DNA of 64,000 nt from Conchocele bisecta. Taxonomy: Eukaryota > Mollusca > Bivalvia > Lucinida > Thyasiridae. The stretch spans positions 5,106,036 to 5,170,035 of the forward strand of contig CM055267.1 in NCBI GenBank assembly GCA_029237695.1, given 5' to 3'. Positions 21,685-32,339 of the stretch are shown one piece after another. Position numbers and translations under genes: made by a program. The notes under the pieces were generated by a model that was not told where the DNA came from, searched no databases, and saw nothing but the letters and a program-made list of their open reading frames with translations. The stretch's first letter is position 1; each line of letters begins with the position of its first letter.

Positions 21685-23060
21685 CTCACTATCCATGTCG
21701 TGAATCATTGTGTACGCACGTGCATCGTTCTGCACAGGAGTTTGTACATTCACAAACTAAATTGTTCAAAAGCTCCGGTGCTGCAGGCAATTGACTCATT
21801 AACTGTGGCTGAAGTGTGCCCCTTTCAGGTCGTTCATACCCAAATCCAACATGATCTTGCACAACATTATTTGGAATGTTAGCTTTGCGCCATATCATAA
21901 GTTGATACAAACACATGCGGACAAGGAGACCAAAGCTGTGTTCCGTCGGAGGCAGCATTTTTCCAGTGACATTCATTTCTGTGTTCTCACAGCGCAACAT
22001 ATTCAGTGGCATAGTCATTTTTCCCCATACATATCCTCGACAACATCATACTGTGAAAAAATAGAGATTTGGACACTTCGCCAGTAGTTCCTAATGTTGC
22101 CAATGCATCATGTTTAGCAGACTTCAGTATCAGTATCAGTATGCAGAAGGTCTCTTTCCATGATCAAAGAATGAGCTAGTTGTGTCACATCCTGTCAGAC
22201 ATTACATTGGCAGAAGTAGGTTTCGCCGTCGAGGAGCTCGAGGCATGTTGTCACAGATCACATGAATAGGAATATACCACATTAAATGTGCATGCTTCCC
22301 AGTATGACCTGTTAAGAAGACGAGTCTGCTTGCAGCTATCTCTGGACGATGGTGAATGAGGAGGACATGACTGGACTGGATACTACAATTGTTTAATTGT
22401 TTCTGCACCCATCAGAGGCTTTGACACAGTGTAGTATCATTTTCGTGTCAGCTTCTTGACAAACACAGCGATGTCACTGTTAGAGATTCTACTGCGATTC
22501 AAAATAAAATTGAAGAGCCCCATCACCATTTCTTCAATGTAATTGTGGCAACACGTCGTGTTGTGTCATTCATCATCTGAATGCAGGCATGCCCATCAAA
22601 TACGATGGCATCACATGCTGTAATAGTGTTCACTGTTTATATTCCTTCCAGACCGGGAATAGGCTGTGATTTTACTGTTGATACCATCTTACCATCCTCA
22701 GTAAATATGCTTAACGGAACTGGCGTATTTTCATACGACATGATTCTTGCTAATGGAACTTTTTTCTTGGCAGTGACAGCCAAAGGACAATAGTTTTTCG
22801 TCCATACTCGCAGTATTCTTTTTTACTTTAACTGACTTTCTCATTTCAGACATTGCTTTCAAAACTGACCGCGGTAATATGTCATACAGGCTTTTTCAAT
22901 TTTTCCATCGTCTGAGTCTGGGTCTGCAAGCCTCTCTTCCACAAACTGTGTTAACATCCTGGTCCTCTTTTCAAGTGCATTTACCGGACTATCCTCATTA
23001 TCTGCTGGTGCAATGGCCGCGCTTATTTATTACAGCACAGAATAATTATAGGTACGGTAT
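21685..23060 (-). pseudogene. Second XPG-like Cys-rich-tailed protein, decayed
   Basis: Minus-strand fragments, in order: EKRTRMLTQFVEERLADPDSD (about 22910-22985); CDAIVFDGHA (about 22590-22620); EADTKMILHCVKASDG (about 22405-22455); HHRPEIAASRLVFLTGHTGK (about 22290-22350); TGCDTTSSFFDHGK (about 22155-22197); and a C-terminal part (21689-22018) with LPPTEHSF, MIWRKA, VGFGYERPE and the Cys-rich VCECTNSCAERCTC. The order and the GCDTT box match the plus-strand gene at 17559-19412, but the sequence is a different subfamily with the EADTKM signature. The expected S-P-D-T-D acidic box (about 22360) is destroyed by a small deletion, and many stops are present, so it is dead. It most likely belonged to the outer inverted-repeat element. 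Confidence 0.8.
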
Positions 23061-23175
23061 GTGAAAATTTGTGATTTGCTTGTTTATGACAGGGCAGGCG
23101 TCTGCACACCCCCATCTGGATCCGCGCCTGGTGTGCTGATTTCATCTCCCAATGATGAAACTTTTTAAGTTTGCG

Positions 23176-23357
23176 TCCAATGTAGTATATTGTCCAATGT
23201 AGTATATTGTTCAATGTAGTATATTGTCCAATGTAGCAATGTAGTATATTGTCCAATGTAGTATATTGTTCAATGTAGTATATTGTTCAATGTAGTATAT
23301 TGTCCAATGTAGTATATTGTTGTCCAATGTAGTATATTGTCCAATGTAGTATATTGC
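23176..23357 (+). repeat. 17 bp minisatellite, about 11 copies
   Basis: Tandem ccaatgtagtatattgt units with a few short deletions, ending near 23357. No coding potential. Confidence 0.95.
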
Positions 23358-23434
23358 AAGACGAACGACATGTATCGTACAGTAATGTTATACAATGTGT
23401 TCGTGAAATAACCTGTTAATTTGAAGTACACTTA

Positions 23435-23750
23435 CATGCAAGGAAATTGGTGCTGTCTTGGAACGGTCAGTTGCCAATTATGGTTTATATGTTACAGAAG
23501 GTTGTAATTGAATTGCTATATGTCAGTTATACATGTTATAACCCTGTTTGTATTATATAAGTGTCATGTATTCTCAAAAATTGCAGATTCCAGTTTTCAG
23601 CCTTTTTTTGCCAAAACGTCATCTTTTGACCCAAAAATCTCAGCCGGCACAAAGTTGCCACAATGGCAACATTGGTTTACTAATTCCTGACGTCAAGACG
23701 AACATTTTGGTATATAACATGTAATGTGGTACTTCCGGTTGACCCCTCTC
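23435..23750 (-). repeat. Right arm of the outer inverted repeat
   Basis: Reverse complement of 15762-16090: ctcagccggcacaaagttgcc, gacgaacattttgg and gtggtacttccggttgacccc. It closes the ~8 kb composite. Confidence 0.8.
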
Positions 23751-23849
23751 AAAATTTGCCGGGAGCTGCTGCTCTACTATATTGACTCTTGGCTGCCAAG
23801 AGGGGAGTTTCGTCTTCTGACAACTCTTGTTAATAATCTTTTTTTTTAC

Positions 23850-24470
23850 CTATGGAAGAGTGGAAATGAATGTGGTGGGTGTTATGCATGTAACTTAACC
23901 CTTTCACATCTAATTAACTGGAATGGATTTCGATATGATAATTTTGCAACCAATCCAATCGTCACAAAATGATTTTCAGACAAGTTCATTTATGAAAAGG
24001 GGGTGATTTTGTTCTCAAAAATATGAAAATTACTTGCAAACAGTGCAGATCCTGATGAGACGGCTCGTCACGAGCCGGCTCATCTGGATCTACACTTTTT
24101 GCCAATACCACTATACAGGCCTGTGGTGTGGAAAAGGTTTAAGTGTCCATTTACCGAGGTGTGACAGCAGTAGTCTCTGGTATACATTATCAGATTACTT
24201 ACACACTTTTATGGCTGTGACTTGAGAAATGGGGCTTATGGGTTTTGCAACCAGTGTAGATGCAGATCAGCTTGTGCATCCGCACAGTCTGATCAGCATC
24301 TGCACTGTTTGCCATTCCATGAATGAAACACCCGTCACGCTTCTAGCAAGAAATATAAATTGTTATCGTGCAGCAGGAGTGTACTATTTGATCAGGGGCT
24401 ACATATGTCACAAATCCCATAAGCCCCATTTCTCCAAACACAGCCACATTTATGTTCCGGCTACAAGCTC
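23850..24470 (+). repeat. ~610 bp duplicated segment with a MITE, copy 1
   Basis: Near-identical to 29801-30405 in the same orientation, beginning 'cctatggaagagt' and including gatgagacggctcgtcacgagccggctcatc, a hairpin. Its second half (about 24226-24445) is bounded by ggagaaatggggcttatggg-like inverted ends, i.e. a MITE of ~220 bp. A solo end of that MITE lies at 26988-27025. Confidence 0.85.
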
Positions 24471-24489
24471 ATTTATAAAAAGGGTGTGT

Positions 24490-25119
24490 TTTCGTCTTCA
24501 AGATGAAGAAGCCTATTGATTTTCAAAAATATCCGATGACTTGTCTCCCCTTGGCGGCCATTTTTATTTTCCACACTCTATCCTTGTCCACGCAATAACT
24601 CGAGTTCTACTTCACCGATCGTAACCATATTTTTGCAAATTCGGTATGAATGTTTATCAAGGCAAGATGAAGGAGCCTATTGGTTTTCAGTGAGTTACCT
24701 TCCCTTGTTGACTGGCCTTGCCTCAACGGGCGTATATTGTGACCTACGTAACTCTTGTTAAAAATTTCCGATGACTTTTCTCCCCTTGGCGGCCATTTTT
24801 ATTTTTCGCACTCTGTATCCTTAAGTTCTACTTCACCGCTTGTAACCAAATGCAATGTACATGTTTATCACAGCAAGATGAAGAAGCCTATTGATTTTGA
24901 AAAATGTCCGATGATATGTCTCCCCTTGGCAGCTATATTTTATTTTCTAAATCTGTATCCTTGTCCACGCTATAACTCAAGTTCTACTTGACGGATCGTG
25001 ACCAAATTCAATAAACATGTTTATCACGGCAAGAACCCTATTAATTTTCAGTGAGTTATCTCCCCTTGTTAACTGGCCTTGCCCCGACTGGCGTATATTG
25101 TGACCTTCAGCTCTCTTGT
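24490..25119 (+). mobile_element. Pearl/HINE-like repeats, two consecutive 3' ends
   Basis: Monomers like those at 13490-14130 (cgcaataactcgagttctacttc, cttggcggccattttta). Two 3' termini are seen: gggcgtatattgtgacc...aactcttgtt ending near 24761 and ggcgtatattgtgacc...ctctcttgtt ending near 25119. They are probably two truncated insertions in tandem. Confidence 0.7.
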
Positions 25120-25586
25120 TTAATTTCTATAAAGAACATTTCGTGCCTACTGAGTGGGCATGTACCTTTAACGTCATACGTGCATGATGTCATGAGGTAG
25201 CGACTTTACAGTAGACCAAAAGATAATAATATATTACAACTTAGTAAAAGCTGATTTAGTTCCAGAAAAGTTTGTAAAATACTTGCAATAAGTGCAAATA
25301 CCGTGCAAAACATTTGAACCAATTCCGTGAATGAAAAAACGGCAACAAACATACAGCAACAAGTCGCTGCATAAGGGGGTGTCTTCTATGTTTTGGTGAT
25401 GTGCTACATATTTAGGGGTAGGTACATTAACCAATGTTTTGTGACATTTTGTGATCATTGTTTCCGAAAATATTCCCTGACAGTCTAACAAGCCCTGTAT
25501 TCTACAGGAAGGTAATTGTCCAGTACACACGTCTGCAAGAACTACTCAATGGATGTAGACACATGGAATCAAGTTATTAACTTGGC
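25120..25586. other. No gene supported
   Basis: It starts with 'gcctactgagtgggcatgta', a phrase also seen near 13488 and 60815, probably the 5' end of another HINE-like copy. The rest has no recognised content. Confidence 0.4.
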
Positions 25587-26012
25587 CGTAGTTAAGCACC
25601 TACGGAGCCCCGCAGGGGACATGGATTTTTTTAAAAATTAATTTGTTCCCACGAAATAACAATTTATTCCCTCAATTTAACAATTCGTTCCTTCGAATTA
25701 ACAATTCGTTCCCACGATATAACAATTCGTTCCCATGATATAACAATTTGTTCCCTTGCATTACCAATTCGTTCCCACGACATGACAATTCGTTCCCTCA
25801 ATTTAAATATTTGTTCTCTCTAATTAAGTATTTGTTCCCACGATATAACAATTCGTTCCCACAAATTTACAATTCGTTCCCGTGGGAACAATTTTTTTTT
25901 TCATGGGAACAAATTGTTAAATTGATGGAACGTTAAATTGAGGGATTGAATTGTTATATAGTGGTAACAAATTGTTAATTCGAATGAATGAATTAATAAG
26001 CGGGGCTCGGTA
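25587..26012. mobile_element. Foldback element built of ~21 bp units
   Basis: The outer ends are inverted: gcacctacggagccccgc (left) and gcggggctcggtaagcacc (right). Between them run about 12 degenerate copies of 'caattcgttcccacgatataa', then, after 25880, the same words in reverse complement (gggaacaaattgttaaattg). The whole can fold into a long stem. Confidence 0.8.
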
Positions 26013-26040
26013 AGCACCAGACATCAATATTATTGAAAAA

Positions 26041-26215
26041 ATTGTGAAATCTAAACTGGAATCAAGACTGAACGAGATTGAAAACATGGCTGACCTACAT
26101 GTAATACAAGTAATGCCATAGATTTGTGATCATATTGTTCCGAGCACTGTCAGAGACTTGTGTTCGTCCCTACCTCGCCGTCTTCGAGCTGTTGTGAAGG
26201 TAAAACAACTTTATT
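26041..26215 (+). other. Short exon-like stretch of unknown origin
   Basis: Frames give short coding-looking stretches (VKSKLESRLNEIENMADL; then VPSTVRDLCSSLPRRLRAVVK) ending before a GTAAAA. I do not recognise the protein. It may be a transposon fragment or chance. Confidence 0.2.
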
Positions 26216-26442
26216 ACCAAGTACAAAGGTGTCTATTTGTAGCCGCTATTATGTATTGGTAACATGTGTTACATACTATAGAATATAGATCTATGTCTTT
26301 GGTAGCACAGAATGTCAGTTATGTACTATATATTAAGTACTACCTAATCTTACATTGTATCATTTGGTTTAAGCAATATTTAATTAAAGATAGTTAAGTG
26401 ATATACATACATGTACATGTAATACATATAGTTTGGAACAGG

Positions 26443-26690
26443 ATAAGTTTGTTTGTTTGTTTTAGTGGTGTTTAACGGCCTATCAACAGCTATGGTCATG
26501 TAAGGCCGGGCAAACGGGTTTGATCCCATTTTAGCCTGCTGCATTGGGGGGTGGGGGGGGTGGGGGGGAATATTCAGAGAAAAAATATATTCTGCCCTGA
26601 AATTAGTATAACCTGACCTGGTGGCAGGTCCATACCACACCAAAGTCACTTGGCCACTTCCCCTCAAATAGGATTACGAATAATCGTAAT
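26443..26690 (-). mobile_element. SINE-like repeat with (AAAC)n tail
   Basis: Read on the minus strand it ends ...ggccgttaaacaccactaaaac followed by (aaac)n. It carries B-box-like gggtttgatccc on the plus strand and 'ggcagggc...aatatattc' shared with copies at 27780, 46660 and 62470. Confidence 0.6.
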
Positions 26691-27026
26691 ACTCACATTA
26701 GGGGTATAACCAGATTCAATTGTCACATAAAAAAATGACGAAGATGTATGTGAGAGCCAAACCAGGAATTCTGGTAAGGATGAACCCTAATCGTTAAATT
26801 ATCCATCGCATACTCCCACCCACTAAACAGGATTAGCAATCACTATGTTGTGAAATATAAGAAAATATAATGAATTGTCATCTGCTCTTTTTGAACTATT
26901 TATATAGCCCACAAATTTCCCAGCATGCAAAGAGTTAATACATGTAATAATACAAATATACTTATATGTGCAATATATATACATGCAACTGGAGAAATGG
27001 GGCTTATGGGTTTTGCGACCAGTGCA

Positions 27027-27200
27027 GGGGCCCGTTTCACTAAACTTCTTACGCTACAAACTTTCTTACGTCTACGATACTTTTCGTACGAACTTCTTGC
27101 GAACTTCTTACGTGCGTTTCACTAACATATTCGGGCAAAATTTCTTAAGTTATAAACTTCTTAAGAATTCTCTAGTATTGGAAATCCATCAAGCCCTTTG
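27027..27200 (+). mobile_element. GGGCCCGTTTCACT terminal repeat, PIF/Harbinger-type
   Basis: ggggcccgtttcactaaac followed by sub-repeats 'aacttcttacg'. This end type is common in PIF/Harbinger elements, and the transposase fragment lies 100 bp further on. Confidence 0.55.
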
Positions 27201-27289
27201 AATATAAACTTCCGGTCCGACTTTGACAACCAGACGACAGCTGTCAAATCAACTTCCTTAGTCCAGCATGTTGAAAACCAGGAAAGTGA

Positions 27290-27581
27290 ATTGGACTGAC
27301 ACTGAGTGTCCCATCCACGGCGCACAGGGTGTTCGGAATCCTGGCTACACTGTAAAGGGCTTTTTTTTCCAGTTGGCCAGGTCTTGTTCCTCGGTTGGAA
27401 AACTGATGTTGTTCAGTTGATTATTGATGGCTGAGACAACATCATTAATATACCGAGAAACCGAACTCTTAGAGACACCGTGGATGTCGCCAGCCTCGGA
27501 GTAGAACTCAACCTTCACCAGGTAGCGCAGGGTAACCAATGTCAGCAAAGTTTCAAGTGCTTGAGTCTTTGATGATCTCAA
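27290..27581 (-). pseudogene. PIF/Harbinger transposase fragment
   Basis: The minus-strand frame 27345-27581 reads ETLLTLVTLRYLVKVEFYSE...GVSKSSVSRYINDVV and NNISFPTEEQDLANW, the helical N-terminal part of Harbinger (HARBI1-like) transposases. After a frameshift in the T run at 27359-27368 it continues as YSVARIPNTLCAVDGTLSV, where AVDGT holds the first catalytic Asp. The rest of the DDE domain is absent, so this is a dead fragment of roughly 95 residues out of the usual ~350. Confidence 0.85.
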
Positions 27582-27779
27582 ATGTGATTTGTATTTGCTT
27601 TAGCTTGTACTGTATACTATACGGGTCATGGAGTTGCTATATTGGCCATCTTAGTATATGCAATCCATCAGTAAGTTTTACCTCTTGTGGCGTTTGACAC
27701 ATACCACAAATACATTTGACATACCCATAAATACAAGTTTGTGCAACGTCCTATTGGTTGTTTTCATCACACTTATATA

Positions 27780-28005
27780 CACAGTCTGATTGCCTATTAC
27801 TTTTATGGGAAGGGGACAAGTGGCTTTGGTGTGGTATGGACCTGGAACCATGTTGGGTTATTCTAATTTCAGGGCTGAATATATTTTTTTTTCGATGTAA
27901 ATATTCCGTTCTGATTTTGGGATCCCCCACCCACAATGCAGTAGGTTGAATACAGGATCGAACCAGTTGGTCAGACCTTACATGACCTTAACCTGTTGTA
28001 TAGCT
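27780..28005 (+). mobile_element. SINE-like repeat, copy 2
   Basis: Inverted relative to 26443-26690: gacaagtggctttggtgtgg, ggttattctaatttcagggc, ctgattttgggatccccc and ccttacatgaccttaacctg. It lacks the AAAC tail. Confidence 0.6.
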
Positions 28006-28369
28006 TTCTGGCATAATATTTATAGCACGATGTTGTCATATCTGTTTATAATGTATTGCACCTCATTGTAATACTTTTTCTGTCATATCATTTGCTGTAA
28101 GTGTCAAACGGCGGTCGAAGTGTGAAACTGTAAGATTGCTGTACATACAAAGATGGCGGAGATGGCAACTCGATGTACCATATAGTATACAGTAACTGAA
28201 AATGTTCTGGAAATGGCTGCGAACATTAGACGGACATGGGTAATATTCCTAATATGACAACACATTACATATATTACTTTTGAAAGTTATTTGATTTGTG
28301 TTGTCATCCATTTCACCCCTACACCACACTACAATTATAGCGAATATACATTATATCATTATATAACTT

Positions 28370-29161
28370 CTGTTTCCTTTCATGGAACACCTTGATATTT
28401 CATACATGCATTCATCTGATGATACTCTATCGTGCTGTAGCAAATCTATGACCCACCACCGCCCACCCCTTACCCCAGGGTCAAGGTCACAAACTTAGCA
28501 CATTCATAAACTTAACGTTGGGGTAAATGTCTTATAACATCTGTTTCCTTTCATGGAACGCCTTGATATTTCATACACGCATTTCTCAGATGACCCTCTA
28601 TCAGGCTGTAGCAAATCCACAACCCACAATCCGTGACACACCACCCAACCCTTACCCCAGGGTCAAGGTCACAAACTTAGCATGTTCATAAACTTAATGT
28701 TGGGGTAAATGTTGTGTAACTTCTGTTTCGTTACAGGGAACGCTTTGATATTTCATACATGCATTCATCTGATGATCCTCTATTGTGCTAAAGCAAATCC
28801 ATGACCCACCCTCCCCACCCATTTCCTCAAGGTCAAGGTCACAAACTTAGCACATTCATGCATGCATTCCTCATGTGAATAGCTGTAGAAAATCACCAAC
28901 TTAGTGCGTTCATAAACTTAACGTTCATAAACTTCTGTTTTCAGGGAGCGCATTCATACATGCATTCATCTTAATATGCTATATTATGCTATAGCAAACC
29001 CACGACCCACTTTGCACCACTGACCCCAATGTCAAGGCCCACCGCACGCCCCTTAACCCAAGGTCAAATTATATAATATTCATGTTTTTTTATGCAACTG
29101 TGCCAAGTTTGAGTGAAGGCTGCCAACAGGCGAGCTTCGTTGTCTTCTGACAACTCTTGTT
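28370..29161 (+). mobile_element. Pearl/HINE-like element, ~175 bp monomers
   Basis: About four monomers with 'cttctgtttcctttcatgga', 'cttgatatttcatacatgcatt', 'ccccagggtcaaggtcacaaacttagc' and 'cataaacttaacgttgggg'. The 3' end has the fold ttgtcttctgacaa and aactcttgtt (29133-29161). Confidence 0.8.
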
Positions 29162-29735
29162 GAAATGAAGGGTGTTGTTGTCTTTTCATTGTTTACACAA
29201 TCTCTTTAAACACATTTATCTAATGTTTTGGTGCAGTAGTTGCAGATTAGATTCAGTTTCTTTCGGCCTTAAGTATAACTTCTGTTTCCTTTAATAGAAC
29301 TTCTTGATATTTCACACATGCATTCCTCTGATGGTCCTATATCATGCTGTGACAAATCAATGATCCTCTGACCACCAAGTCAAGGTCACGCACACACTTA
29401 ACGCTTTCACAAACTTAACATTTATGTAAATAATTTATTATAACTTCTGTTTCCTTTAATAGAACTTATGATGGTCCCCCCTTTCATACTGTCCATGATC
29501 CACAACCCTCCAACCCCTCACAGACTTGGCGCATTCACAAAACTTAACATTCAGGAAATTTCATATAATTTTTGTTTCCTTTTGTAGAATGTCGCGGTAT
29601 TTAATATATGCCTTCACATGGTGATCATCTATCATTCTCTGACAAATATTTGACTGCAACCCACAACCCTCTATCCTCCTCTACCAACATCTGAAAACTG
29701 GTTGACTGATCTGTTGTAACATCAGCCCCACCGCA
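29161..29735 (+). repeat. ~575 bp duplicated segment, copy 2
   Basis: Matches 15139-15720. It starts exactly where the preceding HINE-like element ends. Confidence 0.85.
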
Positions 29736-29800
29736 TATCTGGGACTCCATGTCATTTATCGTCTATACTTTCTGATTATTTTCCCACCCCTTTATGAATA

Positions 29801-30405
29801 CCTATGGAAGAGTCTGGAAATGAATGTGGTGGGTGTTATGCATGTAACTTAACCCTTTCACATCTAATTAACTGGAATGGATTTCGATATGATAATTTTG
29901 CAACCAATCCAATTGTCACAAAATGATTTTCAGACAAGTTCATTTATGAAAAGGGGGTGATTTTGTTCTCAAAAATATGAAAATTATTTGCAAACAGTGC
30001 AGATCCTGATGAGACGGCTCGTCACGAGCCGGCTCATCTGGATCTACACTTTTTTCCAATACCACTATACAGGCCTGTGGTGTGGAAAAGGTTTAAGTGT
30101 CCATTTACCCCGGTATACATTATCAGATTACTTACACAATTTTATGGCTGTGACTTGAGAAATGGGGCTTATGGGTTTTGCAACCAGTGTAGATGCAGAT
30201 CAGCTTGTGCATCCGCACAGTCTGATCAGCATCTGCACTGTTTGCCATTCCATGAATGAAACACCCGTCACACTTCTAGCAAGCAATATAGATTGTTATT
30301 GTGCAGCAGGAGTGTACTATTTGATCAGGGGCTACATATGTCACAAATCCCATAAGCCCCATTTCTCCAAACACAGCCACATTTATGTTCCAGCTACAAG
30401 CCAAT
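29801..30405 (+). repeat. ~610 bp duplicated segment with a MITE, copy 2
   Basis: Matches 23850-24470 with only a few substitutions and a ~15 bp deletion near 30109; bounded internally by ggagaaatggggcttatggg-type inverted ends. Confidence 0.85.
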
Positions 30406-30614
30406 TACAGTCAATTGTACTGATACACTGATACACTGACACACGTTGATTTATGCTTCATGTATTTTGGTTTAGTACATAAAACTCAAGGCCAACATAC
30501 TATACATACCTCTCAATGTGGTCAATAGACCATTGACAAGGAATGTTTACGGAGTTATAAAATCAGTCGTGTATACATTACCGGTAGTTGATATTGCTTT
30601 TCTACATGTACAAC

Positions 30615-30626
30615 CAGGCGAGGATA

Positions 30627-30663
<37 letters not shown>

Positions 30664-30940
30664 GTAGGGTCGGAACCAGGGGGTCCGGACCCCCCCCCCC
30701 CCCCCCTGCTCCCGGCAAAAATAAAAAAAAAAAAAGAAAGAAGAAAATCTACAATACTCAAATAGTTGTATGACTTTTTTGTGGCCTTGGTATCAGGAAA
30801 TCGCATGTACGGCGATTTGGCATTTAAAATTTCCCCCCAACTTTACGATGCACATCGCGCTTAGCGCTCGCGGAGGTCGGCTAAGTCGATTTGTAATTAC
30901 AGACCCCCCCCCCCTGCAATTATTTCTGTATCCGCGCCTG
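30615..30940. mobile_element. MITE with CAGGCG...CGCCTG ends and homopolymer core
   Basis: It begins CAGGCGAGGATAC and ends GTATCCGCGCCTG; ACAAC flanks both sides (30610-30614, 30941-30945). The interior holds a ~33 nt poly-G, a poly-C and an A-rich run. A solo end of the same type (tggatccgcgcctg) lies at 23119-23132. No transposase. Confidence 0.8.
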
Positions 30941-31024
30941 ACAACTGACAATTAACAAAACAAATCAAACACAAAACTGAAGAAAAAAATGAAACTCTTA
31001 TACTAGATATAGTAATTGTTATTC

Positions 31025-31970
31025 AATGCCTTTTTTAGTCCCCACAAATGTAAAATGTATATGGTACATTATAATTGACACTTGTCGGTATGTCATTTGT
31101 CATTAGCACTTATGACCACTTTGTGCGTGTAAGTCGGTTCTCCGCCACTAATACACCTGAGGCTACAATACGACCATGCCCTACATTTTGTGCCCCTACA
31201 CATTTATTTGGAGGCATTATAATTTACCCTTGCCCATAGTTTCATCCTTCTTGCCGTCCGTCCATCTTTCACACATACAGCTACCAAACATGCACACAAT
31301 AATCGCCACATGCTCTACATCAGAAACTGACATATAACGTTTGACATTCGTATGATGTTGATCTACTTTCTCCTCTTATATGACTTAGCCATCCGAACCA
31401 CTTTGTGCATTTAAGTTTGTTCCTTGGCCACTGTAACACATATCACTACCAAACTTGCACAAAATAATCAGCATTGCCTGACCTTGACCTACTTTTTCCA
31501 CTCAAATGACTTAGACACCCGTGGCACGTTTCACTGAACTTTGTAAGACTAAAATGTTTGTAAGTGCATTGTGTTCTTGTAAATGATTTTGGATTTAGAT
31601 TTATAAATCCATCAATTGAAATATCCCTACGATCCTAAATGTGCCCTTACGAACATTTTTGTTATACGACGTTTAGTGAAACAGGCTCCCGGACCACTTT
31701 GATCGTTTATGTCCATTCCTCGGCCACTATAACACATTTGGCTACCAAACTTGCACACAAAAATCAATTACTGCTTTACATCAGAAACTGACACAGAAAC
31801 TGACATCAGAAACTGGACCGTCATATGACCTTGACCTACTTTAGCAGATTAAATAAATTAGCCGTATGGACCAGTTTGTGTGTTTCATTCCTTACCTCAG
31901 GCCACTCAGTGAAATAGTACGATCCTGCTAAAACTTAGCATTTGTTTCCGTCATACAATACTGTATGGAG
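31025..31970 (+). mobile_element. Tandem element with ~280 bp monomers
   Basis: Repeats of 'ccactttgtgcatttaag...ggccactgtaacacat...accaaacttgcacaaaa' with a gccgtccgtccatc tract near 31254. Probably another pearl/HINE-like family; interrupted by the small MITE at 31517-31692. Confidence 0.6.
31517..31692. mobile_element. ~175 bp MITE with CGTTTCACT ends
   Basis: Starts ggcacgtttcactgaac and ends gtttagtgaaacaggctcc. The ends resemble the GGGCCCGTTTCACT end near 27030, so likely a PIF/Harbinger-derived MITE. Confidence 0.65.
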
Positions 31971-32087
31971 TAACACATTGGTTTAATCCTTAGACCACTA
32001 CACACAACAGTTGTCTTCTGCTGTTGCTTTTAAATATTACCTTATTTCTCAATAAAAACATGGTTTGACAGCACTTCAGAATCTGAC

Positions 32088-32220
32088 GTGCTGTCAAAGC
32101 ATGTTGCAAATTATGCTAAAGTGCTGTCAAAGCATGTTGTAAATTATTCTAAAGTGCTGTCAAAGCATGTTGTAAATTATTCTAAAGTGCTATCAAAGCA
32201 TATTTTTGATGATAAAAATG
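32088..32220 (+). repeat. 33 bp minisatellite, four copies
   Basis: Units begin gtgctgtcaaagcatgttg at 32088, 32121, 32154 and 32187; the last is degenerate. Confidence 0.95.
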
Positions 32221-32339
32221 GAAAATAGAAAATTAACAGTAGACGACAAAAAATTAAGATAGCGGTGTAAGGGTTAATTATGTCACATGTGTTTATGACC
32301 CACTAGTCCTACAACTTTCATTGATATATGGCTTATATG

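Noticed and set aside
26041..26215. Possible extra sphingosine kinase exon
   Set aside because: Its short reading frames do not resemble the kinase, and exons 1 and 2 already join in phase without it.
30555..30806. Gly/Pro-rich open frames
   Set aside because: Translations of poly-G and poly-C runs in a MITE.
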